A stretch of 64,000 nt of DNA from Pandoraea sputorum (GTDB lineage Bacteria > Pseudomonadota > Gammaproteobacteria > Burkholderiales > Burkholderiaceae), in the NCBI RefSeq assembly GCF_000814845.2, contig NZ_CP010431.2, forward strand, positions 5,518,001-5,582,000, read 5' to 3'. A program made the translations under genes and the position numbers. Position 1 is the first letter of the stretch; each line of letters begins with the position of its first letter. The notes below the pieces were generated by a model, which saw only the letters and a program-made list of their open reading frames with translations, had not been told where the DNA came from and searched no databases. Below are positions 35,313 to 47,422 of the stretch, piece after piece.

Positions 35313-36866
35313 ATGTCCCTTTGGAATCCCACGGCGGTCTCGTTCACCGTCTATTTACTATTGATGCTGGTGATCGGCTGGCTCGGTTACCGATCGACCA
35401 ACAACCTCTCGGACTACATTTTGGGCGGACGCCGCCTCGGTAGCTTCGTCACGGCGCTGTCCGCAGGCGCTTCCGACATGAGCGGCTGGCTGCTGCTCGG
35501 CTTGCCCGGCGCGATCTACGTGGGTGGCCTGTCCGGAGTCTGGATTGCCATCGGTCTGGCCATCGGCGCGTGGGCCAACTGGCGTCTCGTGGCGGCACGA
35601 CTGCGGGTACACACGGAAGTCTGTGGCAATGCGCTCACGCTGCCCGAGTACCTGACGCAACGCTTCGGCGACCGTAGTCACGTGTTGCGCATCGTCACGG
35701 CGCTCGTGATTCTCACGTTCTTCACGATCTATTGCGCCTCGGGCGTGGTGGCAGGCGCACGTCTGTTCGAGACAATGTTCGGACTCGACTATCACACTGC
35801 CTTGTGGATCGGCGCGGTCGCGACGATCGCTTACGTCTTCATCGGCGGCTTCCTTGCCGTGAGCTGGACGGACACGGTGCAGGCCTCGCTGATGTTCGCA
35901 GCACTCGTCGTCACGCCGATTGCCGTCATCACCATCGACGGTGGACCGGTGGCGGCGGTCTCGGCGGTCACCGCCGTGCATCCCGCACACACCGACTGGT
36001 TCGGCGATCTCGCGCCTATCGGCGTGATCTCGATGCTCGCCTGGGGCCTGGGCTATTTCGGCCAGCCGCACATTCTGGTGCGCTTCATGGCCGCGCGCTC
36101 GGCGGCAGCGATTCCGCAAGCGCGTCGCATCTGCATGACGTGGATGGTGCTGTGTCTGGCGGGCGCGGTGGCCGTGGGCTTCTTCGGGCTGGCGTTCTAT
36201 AGCGCGCGCCCCGAACTGGGCGCGGGCGTGCAGACGAACGCCGAAACCATCTTCATGGCGCTCACGACGCAACTCTTCACGCCGTGGCTTGCGGGTGTGC
36301 TGCTGGCCGCGATTCTCGCAGCCGTCATGAGCACGCTGTCGTGCCAGTTGCTGGTGTGCTCCAGCGCGCTCACGGAAGACCTCTACAAGACCTTTGCGCG
36401 CGGGCCGGTGAGCCAGAAGCGTCTCGTGTGGATCGGCCGCGCGATGGTGCTGGCCGTGGCCGTCGTGGCCGTGCTGCTCGCGATGGATCCGGAGAGCCGC
36501 GTTCTGGGCATGGTCAGCTATGCCTGGGCAGGTTTCGGGGCGGCCTTCGGTCCGCTGGTGCTGGCTACCCTGCTGTGGCCGCGTGTCACCCGTAACGGGG
36601 CATTGGCGGGCATCGTGGTCGGGGCGGCCACGGTCCTGATCTGGAAGCAGTTCGGCTGGTTCGACCTGTATGAGATCGTGCCGGGCTTCGCACTAGGCGG
36701 TCTGGCACTGTATGTCGTCAGCCGACTGGATCGTGCGCCGAGCGCCGAGGTACTGGCCCGTTACGCCGCCGCCGAAACGATTCTGAAGGACATCCGCGAA
36801 GGCAAATCGACCGGCGAAGTCATCGGCGGTGGCACCGATGCGCCGGTGGCGCAACCTTCGCCATAA
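35313..36866 (+). CDS. putP: PutP, sodium/proline symporter
   Basis: A 517-residue membrane transporter of the sodium:solute symporter family with about 13 hydrophobic segments. Marks are YILGGRRLGSFVTALSAGASDMSGWLLLGLPGAIYVGGLSG near the start, GYFGQPHILVRFMAARS in the middle and SYAWAGFGAAFGPLV. These are PutP-type segments for sodium and proline binding. The ATG is preceded by AAGGAGG. It follows putA on the same strand and should supply its substrate. Confidence 0.94.
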   Translation: MSLWNPTAVSFTVYLLLMLVIGWLGYRSTNNLSDYILGGRRLGSFVTALSAGASDMSGWLLLGLPGAIYVGGLSGVWIAIGLAIGAWANWRLVAARLRVHTEVCGNALTLPEYLTQRFGDRSHVLRIVTALVILTFFTIYCASGVVAGARLFETMFGLDYHTALWIGAVATIAYVFIGGFLAVSWTDTVQASLMFAALVVTPIAVITIDGGPVAAVSAVTAVHPAHTDWFGDLAPIGVISMLAWGLGYFGQPHILVRFMAARSAAAIPQARRICMTWMVLCLAGAVAVGFFGLAFYSARPELGAGVQTNAETIFMALTTQLFTPWLAGVLLAAILAAVMSTLSCQLLVCSSALTEDLYKTFARGPVSQKRLVWIGRAMVLAVAVVAVLLAMDPESRVLGMVSYAWAGFGAAFGPLVLATLLWPRVTRNGALAGIVVGAATVLIWKQFGWFDLYEIVPGFALGGLALYVVSRLDRAPSAEVLARYAAAETILKDIREGKSTGEVIGGGTDAPVAQPSP

Positions 36867-37074
36867 GGCGGTAGCACCTTCTATCGGAATTTCTCCCTCT
36901 TGACCGGCGCGAGCAGCCATCCAATACTGCCGCGTCGGACGCATTTTGCGTTTGATTGCGATTGATGCCGCGTCGGGTCAACCGGCCCGATGTTGACGGC
37001 GTTTCAAGAAAGGCGTGCCGCGGCGATCCCGCAGACACGCCACTCAACGACAAACACATGCAAGGAGAGGGTTG

Positions 37075-38217
37075 ATGCAATCGAAGCTTACGGCTAGCGC
37101 CGTCGCAGTCGCGGGGCTGCTCGCGTTTGGCGCGGCTAACGCGCAACAGGCGCAGGAAGTGAAGCTGGGTTTTGCCGCACCGCTCACGGGCGCACAGGCC
37201 CACTACGGCAAGGACATGCAGAACGGCATTCAACTGGCCGTTGACGAGTACAACGCCACCAAGCCGACCATCGAAGGCAAGCCGGTGAAGTTCGTGCTGC
37301 AATCCGAAGACGATGCGGCCGACCCGCGTCAAGGCGCGCTCGTTGCACAGAAGCTGGTCGACAACGGCATCAAGGGCATGCTGGGCCACTTCAACTCCGG
37401 CACGACCATTCCCGCGTCGCGCATCTACGCGCAGGCCGGTATTCCTGAAATCGCCATGGCGACGGCCCCGGAATACACCAAGCAGGGCTTCAAGACGACG
37501 TTCCGCATGATGACGTCGGACATCCAGCAGGGTTCGGTCGTCGGTACGTTTGCCGTCAAGAAGCTGGGCTTCAAGAACATCGCCATCGTCGACGACCGCA
37601 CCGCTTACGGTCAGGGTCTGGCTGATGAGTTCGAAAAGGCCGCCAAAGCTGCCGGTGGCAAGATCGTGCGCCGTGAGTTCGCGAACGATAAGGCCGTGGA
37701 CTTCCGCGCCATTCTGACGAACCTCAAGCGCTCCAACCCGGATGTGGTGTTCTACGGCGGTGCCGATGCACAGGCAGGCCCGCTCGCCAAGCAAATGCGC
37801 GAACTCGGCATCAAGGCCACGCTGATGGCGGGCGAAATGGTCAAGTCGGACGCCTTCCTGAAGATCGCAGGCGACTCCGCCAACGGCTCGGTGGTCTCGC
37901 TCGCCGGTCTGCCGCTCGACAAGATGCCCGGTGGCGCCGCTTACGAGTCGCGTTACAAGGCCAAGTTCGGTGCAGGCCCGGAAACGTACTCGCCCTACGC
38001 TTACGACGGCGCAATGGCCATGATGTCGGCCATGAAAAAGGCCAACTCGACGGACCCGGCCAAGTACCTCCCGGCACTGGCCAAGACGAGCATGCCCGGC
38101 GTGACCACGCGTGAGCTGGCCTACGACAACGTTGGCGACCTGAAGTACGGCTCGATCACGCTGTACAAGGTCGTGGACGGCAAGTGGACCGTGCTGGAAA
38201 CCGTCGGCGGCAAGTAA
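37075..38217 (+). CDS. LivK-like branched-chain amino acid ABC binding protein
   Basis: A 380-residue periplasmic binding protein with a signal peptide ending AANAQQ. The family pattern is clear: LGFAAPLTGAQAHYGKDMQNGIQLAVDEYN, VLQSEDDAADPRQGALVAQKLVDNGIKGMLGHFNSGTTIPASRIYAQAGI, IAIVDDRTAYGQGLADEFEKAA, VVFYGGADAQAGPL. No permease or ATPase genes are adjacent, so it must be an orphan or share a distant transporter. The GGAGAGG element upstream fixes the start. A strong terminator ends the gene 58 bases after the stop. Confidence 0.9.
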   Translation: MQSKLTASAVAVAGLLAFGAANAQQAQEVKLGFAAPLTGAQAHYGKDMQNGIQLAVDEYNATKPTIEGKPVKFVLQSEDDAADPRQGALVAQKLVDNGIKGMLGHFNSGTTIPASRIYAQAGIPEIAMATAPEYTKQGFKTTFRMMTSDIQQGSVVGTFAVKKLGFKNIAIVDDRTAYGQGLADEFEKAAKAAGGKIVRREFANDKAVDFRAILTNLKRSNPDVVFYGGADAQAGPLAKQMRELGIKATLMAGEMVKSDAFLKIAGDSANGSVVSLAGLPLDKMPGGAAYESRYKAKFGAGPETYSPYAYDGAMAMMSAMKKANSTDPAKYLPALAKTSMPGVTTRELAYDNVGDLKYGSITLYKVVDGKWTVLETVGGK

Positions 38218-38274
38218 GCCATCGACGTGCCTGAGCGCGCCGACACTTAGCGCGCAGGGCGCCATAGTAAAACG

Positions 38275-38316
38275 ACAGGGGCCGGTGAGGATGACTCACC
38301 GGCCCCTGTGCTTTTT
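38275..38316 (+). terminator. Strong intrinsic terminator after the LivK-like gene
   Basis: A 15-bp perfect stem, ACAGGGGCCGGTGAG (38275-38289) with CTCACCGGCCCCTGT (38295-38309), a 5-base loop and GCTTTTT after it. Confidence 0.95.
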
Positions 38317-38359
38317 GACGCGTCAGGAACGATAGTGCGCTTCGGACGGCGCCGTGTGA

Positions 38360-39874
38360 TCAGACCGCGTTCGGCGTTATTGCGTCTTCTGCATTTTCGG
38401 CATCTTCGCCGCGCCGACCGGCCACCCGAGCGCCAGCGGTCTTCGACTCGCGCGTCGCGGGCCAGACATCCGCGTGCAATTTCGCGCGCAACTCGGGCGG
38501 CAACGCATCGCGTGCGAAGACGGGGTCGGCAACTCCGGCCTTGCGCTGCGTCTGATAGTCACACCACGCCGCCTGTGCGTAACGTATCAACAGGCCAATC
38601 GCGACAAGGTTGATAAACGCCATCAACGCCGTGCCGACATCGGCAAAGCTCCACACCAGCGGCAAGCTCGCGACGGAACCCAGCATGACCGCGAGCAAGA
38701 CGAACGCACGGAAGATGTTGAGGAGCCACACGCGTTGTGTCAGAAAGTCCATATTCACTTCGGCAAACGCGTAGTTGCCGAGCACGCTGGAATATGCGAG
38801 GAAAAATACGGTGATACCGGTGAAGATCACCGCCCAGTCGCCGAAGTGCACGCCCAGCGCACGTTGCGTCAGCACGGCGCCTTCCGGTCCCGAGCCTGGG
38901 ATGAACTGCCCCGACAGCAAAATCATGAACGCCGTGGCCGAGCACACGACGATGGTGTCGAAGAACACACCGAGCATCTGCATCAGCCCCTGCTGCACGG
39001 GATGTTTCGTCGTGGCTACCGCCGCCGCGTTGGGTGCACTGCCCATGCCGGCCTCGTTGGAAAAGAGGCCGCGCTTCACACCCATCAGAATCGCCTGACC
39101 GACGGCGTATCCCACAATACCGCCCGCAGCAGGCTCCAGCCCAAACGCATGACGCCAGATCATGGCGATCATCCCGGGGATCTGATCGATGTTCACGATG
39201 CAAACATAGGCCGCCAGCCCGAGATACGAAATGGCCATAACCGGCACGATCCATTGCGCGAATCGAGCCACCCGACGCACCCCGCCATAGATGATCGGTG
39301 CTGTCAGCAGAACCAGCGAGATGCCGATCCACTGCCGCTCCCAGCCGAACGCGGCTTCAAGTGCGTTCGCGATGGAATTGGACTGCACGGAGTTCAGCGC
39401 AAAGCCAAACGTGTAGAGCAACACGACGGCGAAGACGACGGCGAACTTGCGCGAACCGAGTCCGAGCCGGATGTAATATGCCGGCCCGCCGCGAAACGTG
39501 CTGTCACGGTGAGGGACCTTGAAGATCTGGGCGAGTGTCGACTCGACAAATGCCGACGCCATGCCCACGAACGCCGTCATCCACATCCAGAAAATGGCGC
39601 CCGGCCCGCCAATGGTCAACGCGACCGCGACCCCCGCGATGTTGCCAGTGCCGACGCGGCTGGCGAGCCCGGTCGCAAAGGCCTGAAACGGGGAAATGCC
39701 CGACGTACCGCCAGAAGTGCGCAGCAGGCTGACGCTATGCGCAAACGCACGGATCTGAATGCCGCCGAACCGCAAGGTGAAATACAAGCCCGCGCCAAGC
39801 AGGGCAATGACCAGCGGGTAGCCGGATAGCGCCCCGCCAATCGCGTCGACCGCCGAATTGAGCCAACTTTCCAT
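38360..39874 (-). CDS. AGCS-family sodium:alanine/glycine symporter
   Basis: A 504-residue membrane protein with about ten or eleven transmembrane segments. Family marks include GTGNIAGVAVALTIGGPGAIFWMWMTAFVGMA, GGPAYYIRLGLG, GVKRGLFSNEAGMGSAPNAAAVA, and FDTIVVCSATAFMILLSGQF. These build the sodium and substrate sites of the alanine carrier. The tail after the last membrane segment is about 70 residues and ends in an EDA/ENA/EDA repeat. Likely substrates are alanine or glycine. It converges with the LivK-like gene across a terminator. Confidence 0.92.
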   Translation of the reverse strand: MESWLNSAVDAIGGALSGYPLVIALLGAGLYFTLRFGGIQIRAFAHSVSLLRTSGGTSGISPFQAFATGLASRVGTGNIAGVAVALTIGGPGAIFWMWMTAFVGMASAFVESTLAQIFKVPHRDSTFRGGPAYYIRLGLGSRKFAVVFAVVLLYTFGFALNSVQSNSIANALEAAFGWERQWIGISLVLLTAPIIYGGVRRVARFAQWIVPVMAISYLGLAAYVCIVNIDQIPGMIAMIWRHAFGLEPAAGGIVGYAVGQAILMGVKRGLFSNEAGMGSAPNAAAVATTKHPVQQGLMQMLGVFFDTIVVCSATAFMILLSGQFIPGSGPEGAVLTQRALGVHFGDWAVIFTGITVFFLAYSSVLGNYAFAEVNMDFLTQRVWLLNIFRAFVLLAVMLGSVASLPLVWSFADVGTALMAFINLVAIGLLIRYAQAAWCDYQTQRKAGVADPVFARDALPPELRAKLHADVWPATRESKTAGARVAGRRGEDAENAEDAITPNAV

Positions 39875-40037
39875 CGATTGCGTCTCCTTTCGTAACTGCC
39901 TGTCGTCCCCCGGGAAAGTCAGGGGGTGAGGCGGGAGAATCGCAACAATTCACTCAGTTCGGGACTTTGTCGCCGAACTTTACGTCTATTCCTAATGACC
40001 GACGCCGTTGAAGCCACCGTCCACGGTGCACGGCCAA

Positions 40038-40068
40038 TAAAAAAGCCGCTCGGCATTCGCCGGGCGGC
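40038..40068 (-). terminator. Intrinsic terminator of the PilV-like gene
   Basis: GCCGCTCGGC (40045-40054) pairs with GCCGGGCGGC (40059-40068), one mismatch, loop 4 bases. The run of A at 40038-40044 gives a T-run on the minus strand. Confidence 0.88.
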
Positions 40069-40162
40069 TCAAAGACAAGGCAAGGAGACATCGGTGAGTA
40101 GATTAAACGGGGAATGTGGCATTCATGTGACGGACATATGGGCGTTAGCACCGCAGTGGTGA

Positions 40163-42085
40163 TCACCATTTGGATGCACAGTTATTGCCGTCGTAACGGC
40201 ACACTTCGAAGCCCGCAGCGATCACGTCTGCCTTCGTTGGAAAAGCGCAGGTCACTTCGCCATACGTATTGCCGAAGTCGACGATGGGTGTGCCGTCGGT
40301 ATCGATTTCCACAGATGCTCTTCTGGAACCGCCGGACGTCGCGTAGCACCATGACCGCTCCATCACTGTGCATGCCAGCGCACCGTTCATTCGGCCCCGA
40401 TAGCTGCCGCTGCAATCGGCCCACGGGTAGTTCCAGATGCCCATCACGATGTGCTCTTGTTGGCGGCGCGTAAAAATGGCGATGGCCTTGTCCTGGAACT
40501 CGAAAGAATCGCTTGGGTACTGTTCATGCGGCACAACTGTGAGATAAGTCAGGGAATTGGGGCCCATGATCGAATACACATGCCCTTTTACCCGTGACGA
40601 TCGCGATAAACATGCAACGGCGACCCCAAGTCCGCTCCTGTAAAACGATATCGAGCCGTCAGACGTCAACTTAATCTCAGGGCTGCCCACATCCGTGCTG
40701 GCCGTGAGGAATAGCTGAGACGTCAGGTCACCTCGCGACATGTCGACATGCGCACAGGCCAGCGCGCCTTCGACGAGGCTCATCCCCTGATTCTGGGCAG
40801 GCTTGAAAACGGAGAGCCACAGTGCCTCATTTTCTCGGATGACCTGAATGATGGGATCAGGCACTTCCGTCACGGTTTTCGGCGTACTCGCCAATTGCCA
40901 GGAACCGCTTTGACATGAGAGCACGCGCCCACGCGCATCGAGCGCAATCCCGTTGGACACAGATCGGTCAATGCCACCCACGCCACTGCACTCGCCGCCA
41001 ACGCGGTACTCCTTTTCCAGCACGACCACACCGGATCCCGACTTCAGGGCCTTCTTCGAAGTCATCGTTTCCGCAACTGCCTTGCCTGCCAGCAAATCAC
41101 CATTGACCTTCAGATCCTTTGAGACCTGTACGCTGCTCGCGTTCAGCGGACCATGGACCTCCGCGCTAGCGACGTCGAGACTCTTCATCGTCAGCGTTCC
41201 GTCTCCCTTGATGTCTCCTGCCCCAACGATATCGCTTCGCTTCTGGGTCTTCGGATCAGTCAAATTCAGATCCCCCTTTATCGTGGCAGCGCTTATATCC
41301 AGCGTGCCGGTCACCGTCGCACTCGTGACCCCGAGTTTTTGCCCTTCGATCTTTCCGGCACCCACGATGTCGTGTTTGCCCATCTGCAGATCGCCGGTCA
41401 TTGCGCGCGAACCATCGCGACGAAGATAAACGTCCGCCGCACTGGACGAATAACCGCCGCGCATGACAACGAGGCCTCCGGTCGTCGCGAATTTCTCAAC
41501 AGTCCCGCTGCGTCCATTAGCCTCAAGAAATCGAAACGCGTGCCCCCCGTCGACCTGTGAAACGCCACCCAACATGCCGATCTTGCGCGCAGCAATCACC
41601 GCTGCATCCATATCCGGATCGGACGAATAGGGTTTTGGAATCGGTTTCTCGATGTACGTCAGCGTTTCGACGTTGCAGTTCGTATTCTTGTTGTCGCATC
41701 CGAGATAAACCCGAATGACGTAATCCCCGACATTCCCCGGCGGACGCTCACCGATGCCCGTCGCGTGCGTTGCCTCGATCAGCGTGGCGGCTGTGAGATT
41801 GCCTACGTAAGCGCCTTTCGAATCCGTCGCGCGATGGAATTCCACGTCCCCCACGTCAAACTTTTTTTTCTGGTCGCGCAAAAGCGCATCGATCTCATGA
41901 TGATGTTCGACGACGAAGCTTTGCACTCTGTCGCCGACGATCTTGAGCGCCTCGCCGATGCGTTCGGCTCGCTCGATCCGCATCTGACGCGCGTAATTCA
42001 CGCCCCAAAACGAAATCAATACGCCAAGGATGGCGACCGCAATCGCGGCCGAAATCAGGAATGCGCCTGTTTGCTTCTTTCGCAT
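40163..42085 (-). CDS. Orphan PilV/shufflon-type pilin-like protein
   Basis: A 640-residue protein. Residues 1-60 resemble a type IVb pilin start: basic leader with G7 before AFLISAAIAVAILGVLISFWG, then an amphipathic helix. The usual +5 glutamate is absent. Residues about 210-350 have YLRRDGSRAMTGDLQMGKHDIVG and repeated beta segments (SATVTGTLDISAATIKGDL). The segment GGECSGVGGIDRS then LSCQSGSWQ matches the Bac_shufflon/PilV junction, CS.NG...D..G..L.CQSG.W. The last 230 residues form a cysteine-containing variable tip domain, possibly an adhesin. No pilus, prepilin peptidase or recombinase gene is close. Codon use looks less GC-rich than neighbours, hinting at transfer. Confidence 0.75.
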   Translation of the reverse strand: MRKKQTGAFLISAAIAVAILGVLISFWGVNYARQMRIERAERIGEALKIVGDRVQSFVVEHHHEIDALLRDQKKKFDVGDVEFHRATDSKGAYVGNLTAATLIEATHATGIGERPPGNVGDYVIRVYLGCDNKNTNCNVETLTYIEKPIPKPYSSDPDMDAAVIAARKIGMLGGVSQVDGGHAFRFLEANGRSGTVEKFATTGGLVVMRGGYSSSAADVYLRRDGSRAMTGDLQMGKHDIVGAGKIEGQKLGVTSATVTGTLDISAATIKGDLNLTDPKTQKRSDIVGAGDIKGDGTLTMKSLDVASAEVHGPLNASSVQVSKDLKVNGDLLAGKAVAETMTSKKALKSGSGVVVLEKEYRVGGECSGVGGIDRSVSNGIALDARGRVLSCQSGSWQLASTPKTVTEVPDPIIQVIRENEALWLSVFKPAQNQGMSLVEGALACAHVDMSRGDLTSQLFLTASTDVGSPEIKLTSDGSISFYRSGLGVAVACLSRSSRVKGHVYSIMGPNSLTYLTVVPHEQYPSDSFEFQDKAIAIFTRRQQEHIVMGIWNYPWADCSGSYRGRMNGALACTVMERSWCYATSGGSRRASVEIDTDGTPIVDFGNTYGEVTCAFPTKADVIAAGFEVCRYDGNNCASKW

Positions 42086-42209
42086 TGTCCGTGCCCTCTC
42101 TCTCAGTCACGTCACTGCCGCGCAACGCGATATCGTGCGTGGCAGTAAAGACGTCAAGCCCGCTATTCTCTAGGCAAGCGTCCGAAAGAGGTCTGGGAAA
42201 TGCCCGAAC

Positions 42210-42230
42210 TTCGCGAACGGCGTTCGCGAA
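42210..42230. promoter_or_regulatory. 21-bp perfect dyad upstream of the PilV-like gene
   Basis: TTCGCGAAC (42210-42218), GGC, GTTCGCGAA (42222-42230): nine-base perfect arms with 3-base spacer. It is about 125 bases upstream of the PilV-like start and may be an operator. Confidence 0.5.
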
Positions 42231-42257
42231 ACCGACAATGTTGGCGTCAATAAGAAA

Positions 42258-42287
42258 AAAGCCGCACGGCAAAAACCGTGCGGCTTT
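42258..42287 (-). terminator. Intrinsic terminator of sdaA
   Basis: AAAGCCGCACGG (42258-42269) pairs exactly with CCGTGCGGCTTT (42276-42287), with a 6-base loop. T-run follows on the minus strand. Confidence 0.9.
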
Positions 42288-42308
42288 GATATGTCTACGC
42301 AGCGCGCG

Positions 42309-43712
42309 TCAGCACTCGACGATATTCACCGCCAGTCCACCGCGTGCCGTTTCCTTGTACTTCGTCTTCATGTCGGCACCGGTTTCACGCATCGTCTTGA
42401 TAACGGAGTCGAGCGACACATAGTGCGCACCGTCGCCGCGCAAGGCCATGCGTGCGGCGTTGACCGCCTTGACCGACGCCATTGCGTTGCGCTCGATGCA
42501 CGGAATCTGCACGAGGCCACCGACCGGGTCGCATGTCAGCCCCAGGTTGTGCTCCATACCGATCTCGGCCGCGTTCTCGACTTGCTCGACCGTCCCGCCC
42601 AGCACTGCCGCCAGCGCACCTGCTGCCATCGAACACGCCACGCCGACTTCGCCCTGACAGCCCACTTCAGCGCCGGAAATCGATGCGTTGAGTTTATACA
42701 GAATGCCGATCGCCCCGGCCGTGAGCAGGAAGTCGATCACGCCCTGTTCGTTCGCGCCGTGCACGAAGCGGTCGTAGTAGTGCAGCACCGACGGGATGAT
42801 GCCCGCAGCACCGTTGGTCGGCGCCGTGACAACACGGCCGCCCGCCGCGTTCTCTTCGTTGACGGCAATCGCGTAGAGATTCACCCAGTCCATCACCGAC
42901 AGCGGGTCGGACAGCGTGCGCTCCGCACGTTGCGTCAACTGACGATACAGCTCCGGTGCGCGGCGTCGCACATGCAGCGGCCCCGGCAACTCGCCGTCGG
43001 CCTCGTCGTTACCGATGCCGCATCCGCGCGTCACGCACGACTGCATCACGCTCCAGATGTTGAGCAAGCCGCGACGAATGTCCTCTTCTGCATTCTCGCC
43101 GTGATGCCAGACCTTCTCGTTCTCCCACATCAGCTGGGCGATGGACTTGCCGCTCGCGCGACACATCTCCAGCAATTCCTTGCCTGTACGGAACGGATAC
43201 GGCAACTGGTTGTGCGCAGAGAGCACCTGCGCATTCGACGCACCGGCCGTCACCACGAAACCGCCACCGACCGACAGATAACGCCCTTCGCGCAGCTTGT
43301 TGCCCGAGCCGTCGAACGCGTGGAATTTCATGCCGTTCGGATGTTCCGCCATCGCCTCGCGACGGTAGAACACCATGTGCTCCTTCTCGACGAACGGCAC
43401 TTCATGCCTGCCGAGAATCGATAGCACCTTTTCCTTGCGCATCACGGCAAGACGCGCGGCAATCGTCGACGGATCGACCGTATCGGGCGCTTCGCCCATG
43501 AAGCCCAGCAACACGCCCTTGTCAGTGCCGTGACCCTTGCCCGTCGCACCGAGCGAGCCGTACAGCTCGGCACGCACCGATGCCACTTGCGGCAGCAGGC
43601 CGTCGCGCTCCAATCCCTGCACGAACATCAGCGCCGCGCGCATTGGCCCGACGGTATGCGAACTCGACGGTCCGATACCGATCTTGAACAAATCGAAAAC
43701 TGAAACGGCCAT
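42309..43712 (-). CDS. sdaA: SdaA, iron-sulfur L-serine ammonia-lyase
   Basis: A 467-residue enzyme deaminating L-serine to pyruvate and ammonia. It is the single-chain iron-sulfur type: the N-terminal domain [25 protein letters not shown], and the C-terminal domain with [23 protein letters not shown] and the cysteines expected for the [4Fe-4S] cluster (for example [18 protein letters not shown]). The ATG at 43710-43712 follows CAGGAAA. The gene runs leftward just downstream of gcvP, with its own start, and a terminator separates them. The position next to gcvTHP fits a serine/glycine catabolic cluster. Confidence 0.95.
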   Translation of the reverse strand: MAVSVFDLFKIGIGPSSSHTVGPMRAALMFVQGLERDGLLPQVASVRAELYGSLGATGKGHGTDKGVLLGFMGEAPDTVDPSTIAARLAVMRKEKVLSILGRHEVPFVEKEHMVFYRREAMAEHPNGMKFHAFDGSGNKLREGRYLSVGGGFVVTAGASNAQVLSAHNQLPYPFRTGKELLEMCRASGKSIAQLMWENEKVWHHGENAEEDIRRGLLNIWSVMQSCVTRGCGIGNDEADGELPGPLHVRRRAPELYRQLTQRAERTLSDPLSVMDWVNLYAIAVNEENAAGGRVVTAPTNGAAGIIPSVLHYYDRFVHGANEQGVIDFLLTAGAIGILYKLNASISGAEVGCQGEVGVACSMAAGALAAVLGGTVEQVENAAEIGMEHNLGLTCDPVGGLVQIPCIERNAMASVKAVNAARMALRGDGAHYVSLDSVIKTMRETGADMKTKYKETARGGLAVNIVEC

Positions 43713-43795
43713 GGGGCTTTCCTGAAGTTCTGAAACGTGTATGTGACTCGACGGATACCGCCAGTCTGGCGCATCCGCGTTACATCTATAGAGAC

Positions 43796-43827
43796 AAAAA
43801 GGGGCCAGCAATGTTTCTGCCGGCCCC
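43796..43827 (-). terminator. Intrinsic terminator of gcvP
   Basis: GGGGCCAGCA (43801-43810) pairs with TGCCGGCCCC (43818-43827), one G-T wobble, loop 7 bases. AAAAA at 43796-43800 gives TTTTT on the minus strand. Confidence 0.9.
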
Positions 43828-43851
43828 CGTTTGTCGAATTATCGCGACGTT

Positions 43852-46779
<2,928 letters not shown>

Positions 46780-46837
46780 GGGTCAAATCTCTCGTTCGAT
46801 CACGGCAAGTGACGGCGTAGGAGGTATTGCTTGATTC

Positions 46838-46879
46838 AGTTCGACGAAGTCAGTTCGACTAAGTCAGTTCGACGAAGCC
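46838..46879. repeat. Three 14-bp tandem repeats between gcvH and gcvP
   Basis: AGTTCGACGAAGTC (46838-46851), AGTTCGACTAAGTC (46852-46865) and AGTTCGACGAAGCC (46866-46879) in direct tandem, about 60 bases upstream of gcvP. Confidence 0.92.
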
Positions 46880-46961
46880 ATGTCGTGTGGACAGCACCGC
46901 GCGAGCCGAAGCCGCGCAGCACCGTCCACCGACCGGACTCAGTCGTCAGACCGGCCGCAAA

Positions 46962-47345
46962 TTACGCGCCGATCTTCTTGGCGTAAGCGCCGGCGTCGAG
47001 CAGCTTGTCCAGCTCGGCCACGTTCGACGGCTTCACGCGGAACAGCCAGTTGCCGTAGGCGTCGCCGTTGATCAGGTCGGGCGAACCCGGCACTTCTTCG
47101 TTCACTTCGAGGATCTCACCGCTGACCGGCGAGTGGACGTCCGCAGCCGCCTTGACCGATTCGATCACGGTCGACGCTTCGTCAGCGGCCACCGTGCGGC
47201 CGACGTCCGGCAGTTCGACGAACACGATGTCGCCCAGGGATTCCTGTGCGAAGTCGGTAATGCCGACCGTCACGGTGCCGTCGGCTTCGAGACGCGCCCA
47301 TTCGTCGGATTCGGTGTACTTCAGGTTATCGGGGATGTTCGCCAT
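46962..47345 (-). CDS. gcvH: GcvH, lipoyl carrier protein of glycine cleavage
   Basis: A 127-residue lipoyl-domain protein. The lipoylated lysine is K65 in [19 protein letters not shown]. Other family marks: [40 protein letters not shown] and the closing [21 protein letters not shown]. It carries the aminomethyl group between GcvP and GcvT. It lies 77 bases downstream of gcvT in the same leftward operon. Confidence 0.97.
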   Translation of the reverse strand: MANIPDNLKYTESDEWARLEADGTVTVGITDFAQESLGDIVFVELPDVGRTVAADEASTVIESVKAAADVHSPVSGEILEVNEEVPGSPDLINGDAYGNWLFRVKPSNVAELDKLLDAGAYAKKIGA

Positions 47346-47422
47346 GTTGACGCTCCGGGATTCAGTGTTTGGGGTATTCGGTTTTCGGTACTTCGTGTCG
47401 CCGTGCCGTAATGGAGTCTTGC

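Noticed and set aside
40163..42085. A shufflon (invertible segments) in the PilV-like gene
   Set aside because: No 19-bp sfx-type inverted repeats and no Rci-like recombinase gene were seen near the C-terminal part.
42285..43712. Possible frameshift between two serine deaminase domains
   Set aside because: Both domains are in a single uninterrupted frame; the enzyme is the normal single-chain type.
47346..47422. ATTCGG-type degenerate repeats between gcvT and gcvH
   Set aside because: The units are too degenerate to define a period, so no repeat feature is claimed.
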